Origin: Lachnospiraceae bacterium UBA1818 | Lineage (GTDB): Bacteria; Bacillota; Clostridia; Lachnospirales; Lachnospiraceae | Length of the DNA: 64,000 nucleotides | NCBI GenBank assembly: GCA_904419285.1 | Contig: CAJFQZ010000002.1 | Span: forward strand, 62,001-126,000 | Direction of reading: 5' to 3' | Shown here: positions 44,057-50,454 of the stretch, piece by piece | Position numbering within the stretch: the first letter of the stretch is position 1 | Layout: the number at the start of each line of letters is the position of its first letter | Translations under genes and position numbers: made by a program | The notes under the pieces: generated by a model | What the model was told of the DNA's origin: nothing | Seen by the model: only the letters and a program-made list of their open reading frames with translations | Database searches by the model: none

Positions 44057-44386
44057 ATGAAGGTACAGAAAGAGTTTGTCCTGCGGGAAATTGCAGGGGA
44101 TTATGTGATCATTCCGACCGGGAAGACAGTGCTGAGCTTCAACGGTCTGATTACCGTGAATGAAGTCGGGGCGGACCTGTGGAAGATGCTTCAGTCAGAG
44201 GTTACATTTGACGATCTGCTTCACGGGATCCTGGAATCATACGATGTGGATGAAGAGACGGCAAGAGAGGATATCCGGGAATTCCTGGATACGCTGATCG
44301 AGGGCGGAGTGCTGGATGATCCGGCGCAGCAGCCGGCCGGTGAGGAACAGAGTACAGACAGTAAAAAAGAGAAAGCTGATAAATAA
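44057..44386 (+). CDS. Orphan PqqD-like peptide-binding protein
   Basis: A 109-residue protein. Residues 1-90 match the PqqD/RRE fold: FVLREIAGDYVIIPTGKTV, LNEVGADLW-like ITVNEVGADLWKML, then a helix pair with FDDLLHGILESYDVDEETA and IREFLDTLIEGGVL. PqqD domains bind leader peptides of ribosomally made natural products and present them to a radical SAM enzyme. None of these partners, nor an obvious precursor peptide, is visible nearby, so its role is open. The last 18 residues are polar and low-complexity. The RBS is weak (AAGGAAT about 10 bp before ATG). Confidence 0.8.
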   Translation: MKVQKEFVLREIAGDYVIIPTGKTVLSFNGLITVNEVGADLWKMLQSEVTFDDLLHGILESYDVDEETAREDIREFLDTLIEGGVLDDPAQQPAGEEQSTDSKKEKADK

Positions 44387-44394
44387 GCATATTT

Positions 44395-44431
44395 TGCGGC
44401 AGCCACGAGGAATGTCCTTGTGGCTGCCGCA
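44395..44431. terminator. Terminator between convergent genes
   Basis: A 17-bp stem with one G-U pair (44395-44411 with 44415-44431, core GCGGCAGCCAC) lies between the PqqD-like gene and the end of the minus-strand ABC operon. Confidence 0.72.
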
Positions 44432-44470
44432 TTGTTCTTCTATGGGAAAACGAAAACTCTTCCGGCTGCG

Positions 44471-44968
44471 CTACAATTCTGACCTCCTGAGCAGTACTGC
44501 GTTAAGGGCAAGTTCCACACCTGAGAATACCAGCCCGAATACCGCTATGGACAGGAAGAGGCACAGCGGTTCAGCGAGTTCTGCCTTTGTTCCGTACTTG
44601 CCAAGGACGATAAAAAGATAGACTGCAAGGCTGAGCAGCAGGAAAATCAGCAGCTCCCGGAGGAGGAGCATTGCTTTCGCCCGGAACATTTTTTGCAGGT
44701 CTGCCGGTACAAAGCGGTATTTATGCAGCAGGAAGATCCTCTCGTTCTGCTCCCTGGAGAAAAACAGGGCACTGTTCGTCAGCGCAAGGCAGGCACCGAG
44801 AAAGATGAAGCAGAGCGGCAGGCTGAACCGGATGGGTTCCGGCACATTGTCCGCCGCGGCCTCTGTCCCTGAGACTACGTTCAGGAGAAAGCAGAAGAGA
44901 AAGAAGCCCATACAGATCCGGGAATCAAGGTTTTTCAGATGTTTCTTTTCATATCTGTAATAGCTCAT
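44471..44968 (-). CDS. Small membrane protein of ABC operon (last gene)
   Basis: A 165-residue protein with four hydrophobic segments (about residues 20-38, 53-70, 98-125 and 135-155). N- and middle regions hold charged loops (KKHLKNLDSR; RFVPADLQKMFRAKA). No known motif is recognised. Its ATG overlaps the stop of the second ABC ATPase gene (ATGA), and it closes the operon, so it is most simply the membrane partner of that ATPase. With only four helices it is smaller than a normal permease and would have to form an oligomer (inference). Confidence 0.62.
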   Translation of the reverse strand: MSYYRYEKKHLKNLDSRICMGFFLFCFLLNVVSGTEAAADNVPEPIRFSLPLCFIFLGACLALTNSALFFSREQNERIFLLHKYRFVPADLQKMFRAKAMLLLRELLIFLLLSLAVYLFIVLGKYGTKAELAEPLCLFLSIAVFGLVFSGVELALNAVLLRRSEL

Positions 44969-45696
44969 CGCGCACCTCCTCTGTGCTCCAGCTCCAGAAG
45001 ATCACGGATGTGCCGGGCATTGCGCCCTGTGATGTCCGCATAGTCATCGCTGAGCTGTTCTTTTGTCTCGCAGCGGGACAGTTTTCCATTTTCCATGATC
45101 AAAAGATAGTCTGCCATCCGGTCCAGATCCTCCGTGATGTGGGTGGAGAGAAGGATCCCCATATCCAGATCCAGAAGATCCCGGAGCAGATCGAGAAAGC
45201 TGCGGCGGAAGACCGGATCAAAGCCGTCCAGCGGTTCGTCCAGGAAGAGAAAGCGCGGATGGTGGGCAAGGACGAAGGCTGTCTGGAATTTCATGGACTC
45301 GCCCTTGGACAGGCCGCAGACCTGCCGGGACGGATTCAGCTCGAAATGTTCCAGATAACGGAGGTAATCTCCGGAAGACCAGTTCGGATAGAACTCCCTG
45401 TACAGCTCCCCGTTTTCCAGAAGAGATTTTTCCAGAAAGAAGGGGCGGGCCTCGCTGATATACCCAAGTTTCTGCCTGTATTCTACCGGAGTGTTTTTCA
45501 GAGAGGCTCCGTCGATCCGGGCGTCTCCCGTGAATCGGTCTGTCACCCCGCTGATGCAGTTGAGCAGCGTAGTCTTGCCTGAACCGTTGACTCCAATCAG
45601 TACATAGAAGTATCCGCTTTCCATTGAAAATGAGATGTGGTCCAGCTGGAAATTTTTAAATGACCGGCTGATCCCATTGCATGTAAATTCCGACAT
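44965..45696 (-). CDS. ABC transporter ATP-binding protein (second ATPase of the operon)
   Basis: A 243-residue stand-alone ATPase. Walker A is IGVNGSGKTTLLN, the signature is GLSKGESMKF (LSKGE rather than LSGGQ), Walker B is FLFLDEPLDGFD and the H-loop is LLSTHITEDLD. This resembles the YtrB/BcrA-like group that drives small integral membrane partners. It starts directly after the S41 gene's stop with GGAGGTGGAA as RBS, and overlaps the next gene by 4 bp. The operon thus encodes two different ATPases with two membrane proteins. Confidence 0.88.
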   Translation of the reverse strand: MSEFTCNGISRSFKNFQLDHISFSMESGYFYVLIGVNGSGKTTLLNCISGVTDRFTGDARIDGASLKNTPVEYRQKLGYISEARPFFLEKSLLENGELYREFYPNWSSGDYLRYLEHFELNPSRQVCGLSKGESMKFQTAFVLAHHPRFLFLDEPLDGFDPVFRRSFLDLLRDLLDLDMGILLSTHITEDLDRMADYLLIMENGKLSRCETKEQLSDDYADITGRNARHIRDLLELEHRGGAR

Positions 45697-47478
45697 TTAT
45701 TCCACCTCCTCATCTGAGAGTATGATTTCTACGGCTTTCTTGACCAGCTCGTCGCGTCCTTCACGTATCCCTTCCACTGTCGGACGGCATTCGATATCCG
45801 GCGTAAGCCCGATCCGCTGAGTCTGCCCGCCGTCCGGTGTATAGACCCCGAGCCCGCTGATCGAGAAAGAGATCTGTCCGGGCAGGGATACGTCGACCAC
45901 GTCTCCGTCGGTTCCGAGAGAAGGGCTTCCGACTACGACTGCCCCGGGGGTCTGGCGGAGCGCCATGATGGTGAATTCACTCCTGCTGACGGAGGTGTCG
46001 TCCATCAGGATGACAGTGCGGCCCTGGTAAAGAGGGTACTCTGTATCATCCTCGCCGGTTGAACGAAGGTAGCCGGAGCCGCTGATACAGTTGTCGTTGA
46101 AGTAAAAGCTTCCGGGCGCGACCGGATTGGGGAGCGACATGGTGGCAAACTGTGCCGGCTCAGGGATGAGATACTCACCCAGAAGGCGTCTTATGAAATT
46201 TGACGGATAGTACCGCAGATCCACGATGATCCCTTCGGTATCCTGAAACTTTGACATGATCTGCTTCAGCTCGTTCTCGCTGGAGACGGTGGGATTCAGG
46301 TAGCCGATCCTCCCGTCTGAGATCAGCCGGCTGGAGAGATTCTCTGTTGAGCGGAAGGAGGATTCGGAGCACTTTACGGTGAGGGAGAGAGGAGCTCCGT
46401 TTCTGATCACATCCACGCGGGCTTTGTCCTGATCAGACTTTAAGAGGGAGCTGTCCATGAGGGAGCCGATCTTTCCGTCCTCGGGAACAGCGATATACCT
46501 GCTCAGCGTTTCTATCCGTTCATCGATGGGGATTCCGTTGACAGCTGTGATAACGTCGCCGCGCTGAAGGCTGTCTGTGCTCTCCGAATCAGACGTCTCT
46601 GAGACGACGACCTGTCCTTCTGCCGTCTGAAACCGGCAGGGCAGAAAATAAGTCCCATAATAATTGTCTATCGTATCCTCTGGATCCCTTACAGCAATGT
46701 GCGCGTCGCCGGTCAGGGCGGCGGTCTCTGCGAGAGCGAGGACATAATCCCGGTAGGTGTCCGTCTGGACTATCTTCGGGATCCCCTGCTTCAGCGCCTC
46801 ATCCCAGTCGATCTTTGTGATGCTCACATTCGGCGAGTAATATTCATAGATATTCCAGAAGCGGAACAGCGCCAGCAGTTTGACGCCGTCGTCCTCCGGG
46901 GAACAGGGCAGAGACTGCTCGTTGTCAAAGCTTACCTTTGCAGTGATATCGAAGGAGGCATAGGAATCGCCCCGGTCTGCAGTATACACCTGGGAAAGGT
47001 CTGTCAGGTATCCGCTCAGGGCTTCTCCGAGAAGATCAGTGTCTGAGATCCAGACGGCGTCGGCGGATATTCCGCCTGCTTCCTCCTGAAGATCAAGCCA
47101 TAATCTGGCGGTGCTTCCGGGCTCGGCTGTGGTGAACGGAAACTGCGACAGCCAGAGGTAAAGTACGGTGTTCGCTTCATCCGGGCTGCCGGCGGCCAGA
47201 ACGTCGGGCATGACGCGGAAGAGCTCTGCATCCCAGTTCAGTGAGCCGTCGATCACAGACGGATGCCGGTATTTTGCATATCCCCATACCTTGCACAGCT
47301 TATAGAGAGACTCTGACTGCAGGTCCGACAGCTGTGAGATCTCGATCCCGGAGCCGGAGCGGAATTCATTGTCCCTGTCCCTGCCCAGGCCTCTGGGCGC
47401 GGCGAAGAACAGAATGGCGATGAACGAGACCAGGACGATAACGCCGCAGATGATCGTTGAAAGAGTTCCTTTTTTCAT
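45697..47478 (-). CDS. Membrane-anchored S41-type peptidase with PDZ domain
   Basis: A 593-residue protein with an N-terminal transmembrane helix (about 5-28, LSTIICGVIVLVSFIAILFF). An N-terminal helical domain (LYKLCKVWGYAKYRHPSVID) and middle region lead to a PDZ domain (LQRGDVITAVNGIPIDERIE, about residues 305-360) and the S41 core (GIIVDLRYYPSN; TVILMDDTSVSRSEFTIMAL; VVGSPSLGTDGDV; LTPDIECRPTVEG). The Ser in SRSEF is the likely nucleophile. The catalytic domain faces outside. It is embedded between gntR and an ABC ATPase gene, overlapping gntR by 1 bp (TAATG). It may process or sense a peptide or envelope protein handled by the transporters (inference). Confidence 0.82.
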   Translation of the reverse strand: MKKGTLSTIICGVIVLVSFIAILFFAAPRGLGRDRDNEFRSGSGIEISQLSDLQSESLYKLCKVWGYAKYRHPSVIDGSLNWDAELFRVMPDVLAAGSPDEANTVLYLWLSQFPFTTAEPGSTARLWLDLQEEAGGISADAVWISDTDLLGEALSGYLTDLSQVYTADRGDSYASFDITAKVSFDNEQSLPCSPEDDGVKLLALFRFWNIYEYYSPNVSITKIDWDEALKQGIPKIVQTDTYRDYVLALAETAALTGDAHIAVRDPEDTIDNYYGTYFLPCRFQTAEGQVVVSETSDSESTDSLQRGDVITAVNGIPIDERIETLSRYIAVPEDGKIGSLMDSSLLKSDQDKARVDVIRNGAPLSLTVKCSESSFRSTENLSSRLISDGRIGYLNPTVSSENELKQIMSKFQDTEGIIVDLRYYPSNFIRRLLGEYLIPEPAQFATMSLPNPVAPGSFYFNDNCISGSGYLRSTGEDDTEYPLYQGRTVILMDDTSVSRSEFTIMALRQTPGAVVVGSPSLGTDGDVVDVSLPGQISFSISGLGVYTPDGGQTQRIGLTPDIECRPTVEGIREGRDELVKKAVEIILSDEEVE

Positions 47479-47861
47479 TATCGGTCCACCTCCTTATCCC
47501 AGAGCAGACGGATCATGTCGGTCAGTTCTCCGGGGGACAGATTCAGGTTTTTTGCTTCACGGACGATATCCTCCAGATGATTTTCCAGAGTCTTGAGCTG
47601 TTCCTCCATCAAAAGGTTCGGATTGAACCTGCTGACGAAGAAGCCTCTGCCCTGCTCGGAGTAGATCAGCCCCAGTTTCTCCAGCTCCTCGTAAGCGCGT
47701 TTTGTGGTGATGACGCTGATCCCCAGGTCTTTTGCGAGAGAGCGGATGGACGGGAGCATATCTCCGGGAGCAATCTCGTGATTTAATATGGAAGTTTTGA
47801 CTGCAGACACGATCTGTTCATAGATCGGAAGGCTGCTGTCTTCTCTAATAAATATGTTCAA
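47478..47861 (-). CDS. GntR-family (YtrA-type) transcriptional regulator, TTG start
   Basis: A 127-residue regulator. The GntR winged helix spans residues about 8-75 (LPIYEQIVSAVKTSILNHEI, DMLPSIRSLAKDLGISVITT, RAYEELEKLGLIYSEQGRGF) and is followed by a short helical tail of about 45 residues, as in the YtrA subgroup. The start is TTG at 47861 (reading LNIFIREDSS), 8 bp after GGAGAG; the in-frame ATG at 47921 would overlap the permease gene by 77 bp and add 20 basic residues without an RBS. YtrA-type regulators repress their own ABC operon. The palindrome at 49543-49566 is the likely target. Confidence 0.88.
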   Translation of the reverse strand: MNIFIREDSSLPIYEQIVSAVKTSILNHEIAPGDMLPSIRSLAKDLGISVITTKRAYEELEKLGLIYSEQGRGFFVSRFNPNLLMEEQLKTLENHLEDIVREAKNLNLSPGELTDMIRLLWDKEVDR

Positions 47862-48663
47862 TGTCTTTTCTCTCCGTTTCGTTCTGGATCGGGAAATAGA
47901 TCTTCTCATACCGGAGCACATGGCGCAGGACGGGAGAAGTGTGTTTCAGTGCAAGATAAATATTCACAAGGAGTATGGGGATCCAGAGGGCGGCAAGCGG
48001 CCAGGTCCATTCTGTCCCTGCGTAGACCAGGGAGTAGAACAGAGTGTTCTCCAGGATCAGCAGAGCGCTCCAGTAGACAGAGACAAAGGTCTCGCTGCTG
48101 CGCTCAGTCACCATGTCCGGACATTTTTTCTTTGCCTCCCGCCGGTTCCCGGGATCCGTATTCAGGCTGAAGGCGAGAAACAGAAATACCGTCAGGCTGA
48201 TCTGGATGGCGAAAGCAGGAGCGCTGGTGGAGAGAAAGAGGGTTTTCCAGTACAGGGAGCTGAGGATGAGCAGAAGCAGCATGAAGATGAGCTTCCCTGC
48301 AAGGTACAGCTTAAGGAACCGGAGCTTCTCTTTCTCCCCAGCGGCGCATGCGTAGAGCGCCCTGGGAAGCCGGAGCGGCAGCCGTGCTGAGACCAGTCCG
48401 ATCAAAAGGAGTGTCAGAGCTGATATCCCGCAGGCAAAAGCGGAATATTCCTGCGTCAATAAGCCGGTCAAAAAGTTCTGTATAAGTTCCGGGCTGTCGG
48501 ACTGGTATATATGCTGCACTTCGGGCATCTCCCAGACGCGCTGGGTAAAAACAGCCATCATGATGACGAACGACAGGAAATAATAGCATACCGCACAGAA
48601 GAGGAGCAGAGGAATATTTCTGCGGAGCTCCAGTCCGAGTTTTGTCAATACAAGCTTCATCAT
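47845..48663 (-). CDS. ABC transporter membrane protein (first permease of the operon)
   Basis: A 272-residue integral membrane protein with six or so hydrophobic segments (first at residues 15-38, LLLFCAVCYYFLSFVIMMA), a large extracytoplasmic loop with VWEMPEVQHIYQSDSPELI, and a positively charged C-terminus. No recognised family motif, but it is directly coupled to the upstream ATPase gene by a 4-bp overlap (ATGA), the usual layout of YtrBCD-like transporters. Its 3' end overlaps the TTG start of gntR by 17 bp. Confidence 0.75.
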   Translation of the reverse strand: MMKLVLTKLGLELRRNIPLLLFCAVCYYFLSFVIMMAVFTQRVWEMPEVQHIYQSDSPELIQNFLTGLLTQEYSAFACGISALTLLLIGLVSARLPLRLPRALYACAAGEKEKLRFLKLYLAGKLIFMLLLLILSSLYWKTLFLSTSAPAFAIQISLTVFLFLAFSLNTDPGNRREAKKKCPDMVTERSSETFVSVYWSALLILENTLFYSLVYAGTEWTWPLAALWIPILLVNIYLALKHTSPVLRHVLRYEKIYFPIQNETERKDIEHIY

Positions 48664-49517
48664 CGGATACAGCCTCCTTTCTGGAGATAGTAGAGAAGTT
48701 CGGCAAGCGTCGGCGCCCGGGAGGAGAGGCGGCCGGTCAGTTCCGGTCCGGGATATTCTGCCAGCGCCATGCTTCCGTATTCTTCGTGGACCTTGGCGAG
48801 GATCCCCGGGGATTGGAGCGCCTCTATTTCTTCCCTGGACCCTTCCAGGAGGCGGAACCGCTCCCGGAGGCTTTCCTTGTCCGAACAGAAGAGAAAATGT
48901 CCGTCGTCGATCAAAGCGATGTAGTCTCCGATCTGATCCAGATCCGCGGTAAGGTGGGTGGAGAAGAGAATGCTCCGGGTGCCGTCCTCCACCAGTTCCT
49001 GCATATAACCGGTCAGCTCCCTGCGAAAGAGAGGATCCAGGCCGGAGGCAGGCTCATCCATGATGAACAGCTTTGCCTGGTGGGAGAGCGCGAAGGCGAG
49101 CTGGAAGCGGGTCTTCTGCCCTTTTGAGAGCTTTCCGGCTTTCTGCTTCGGGTTCAGTTCGAACCGCTTGCAGAACCGCAGGAAAAGGTCATGGTCGTAA
49201 CTGCTGTAGGTGGAGCCGAACAGGCGCCCGTTGGAGGCGATGCTCAGCTTTTCCTCGAACAGGAATTCATCCAGAACGAAGCCGATCCGGTCCTTTGCCT
49301 CCCGCTCCATCGCGTCCATGGGATATCCGTCCACGGTAACAGTGCCGCCGTCCTTCTGGTACAGGTTCATCAGCGTCCGGATGAGTGTAGTCTTCCCGGC
49401 GCCGTTGCGTCCGATGAGCCCGAAGATATATCCCGGCTCCAGGGTCAGGGTGATATTTTCAAGATGCAGAGAACCGATGCGTTTTTCAAGATTTTCGATC
49501 TTAAGCAGGGGCGTCAT
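48660..49517 (-). CDS. ABC transporter ATP-binding protein (first ATPase of the operon, YtrB-like)
   Basis: A 285-residue ATPase, first gene of the six-gene minus-strand operon. Walker A is IGRNGAGKTTLIRT, the signature is KLSKGQKTRFQLA, Walker B is LFIMDEPASGLD and the H-loop is LFSTHLTADLDQ. A C-terminal extension of about 75 residues (SREEIEALQSPGIL onward) follows the core, as in the YtrB/BcrA group. GGAGGATTC precedes ATG 49517. The promoter and operator lie just upstream. YtrABCDEF-type systems respond to cell-wall antibiotics in Bacillus; the trigger here is unknown. Confidence 0.9.
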   Translation of the reverse strand: MTPLLKIENLEKRIGSLHLENITLTLEPGYIFGLIGRNGAGKTTLIRTLMNLYQKDGGTVTVDGYPMDAMEREAKDRIGFVLDEFLFEEKLSIASNGRLFGSTYSSYDHDLFLRFCKRFELNPKQKAGKLSKGQKTRFQLAFALSHQAKLFIMDEPASGLDPLFRRELTGYMQELVEDGTRSILFSTHLTADLDQIGDYIALIDDGHFLFCSDKESLRERFRLLEGSREEIEALQSPGILAKVHEEYGSMALAEYPGPELTGRLSSRAPTLAELLYYLQKGGCIR

Positions 49518-49542
49518 GGCGGGAATCCTCCTTTCAAAAATA

Positions 49543-49593
49543 ACTGTATATGTTTATATATACAGTATATGCACACCTATGGGGAAATGTCAA
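49543..49593 (-). promoter_or_regulatory. Promoter and palindromic GntR operator of the ABC/S41 operon
   Basis: On the minus strand, TTGACA (49593-49588) and TATACT (49569-49564) are 18 bp apart. The -10 box lies in a perfect palindrome with 9-bp arms, ACTGTATAT (49543-49551) and ATATACAGT (49558-49566), spaced by 6 bp. A dyad placed over the -10 box is what an autorepressing YtrA-type GntR would bind. Confidence 0.75.
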
Positions 49594-49726
49594 GGGGAGT
49601 TTGTGAATGTTCCCGCCTGACCGCCGCCCGCAATCAGGGATAGTGATTTAATAAAATCATAAGATTTTTCCTTCCCCCTCTTAAAAAAAATTCGATATCA
49701 TGTATACTGTAAGGGAGGTGATGAAG

Positions 49727-50422
49727 ATGTACAATATTTTAGTATGTGATGATGATAAAGAAATAGTAGACGCGATCGAGATCTATCTGTCCCAGGAGGG
49801 ATATCATATCCTGAAAGCCTACGACGGCATAGAGGCGCTCAGTATCCTTGAAAAGGAGGATGTAAACCTTCTGATCCTGGATATCATGATGCCGAAACTG
49901 GACGGAATCAGAGCCACCCTTAAGATCCGGGAGAAGAACAGTATCCCGATCATCATCCTGTCGGCGAAATCTGAGGATGCGGATAAGATCCTGGGGCTCA
50001 ACGTAGGAGCTGACGACTATGTGACGAAGCCCTTCAATCCGCTGGAGCTTGTTGCAAGGGTGAAGTCCCAGCTCCGCAGATACACACAGCTCGGCGGGAC
50101 TTCCCAGGGACCGAAGGAACAGGTCTATGAGGTGGGCGGACTGAGGATCAATGATGATCTGAAGGAAGTGACCGTGGACGGGGAACATGTGAAGCTCACT
50201 CCGATAGAGTATAATATCCTTCTCCTCCTTATGAAAAATCAGGGGAAGGTTTTTTCCATCAACCAGATCTATGAGTCGATCTGGAATGAGGAGGCGATCG
50301 GCGCGGACAATACGGTCGCGGTGCATATCAGGCATATCCGGGAGAAGATCGAGATCAATCCCAAAGAGCCGCGCTACCTGAAAGTGGTATGGGGCGTGGG
50401 CTATAAAATAGAAAAAGCGTGA
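49727..50422 (+). CDS. OmpR/PhoB-family response regulator
   Basis: A 231-residue response regulator. The receiver domain (1-118) has the acidic cluster CDDDKE, phospho-acceptor Asp52 in LILDIMMPKLDG, Ser in ILSAKSE and Lys in DDYVTKPFNP. The DNA-binding winged helix (about 130-231) carries LTPIEYNILLLLMKNQGKVF, NTVAVHIRHIREKIE and VVWGVGYKIE, giving a VanR-like profile. ATG 49727 is 8 bp after AGGGAGG; an ATG at 49721 is too close to it. It is followed after 32 bp by its kinase gene. Confidence 0.93.
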   Translation: MYNILVCDDDKEIVDAIEIYLSQEGYHILKAYDGIEALSILEKEDVNLLILDIMMPKLDGIRATLKIREKNSIPIIILSAKSEDADKILGLNVGADDYVTKPFNPLELVARVKSQLRRYTQLGGTSQGPKEQVYEVGGLRINDDLKEVTVDGEHVKLTPIEYNILLLLMKNQGKVFSINQIYESIWNEEAIGADNTVAVHIRHIREKIEINPKEPRYLKVVWGVGYKIEKA

Positions 50423-50454
50423 TCCTCTGTGTGGGAGCACAGGAAAGGAGTTTC

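Noticed and set aside
47862..47921. Longer GntR start at ATG 47921
   Set aside because: It overlaps the permease gene by 77 bp, adds an Arg/Ser-rich stretch absent from YtrA proteins and lacks an RBS, whereas TTG 47861 has GGAGAG at 8 bp.
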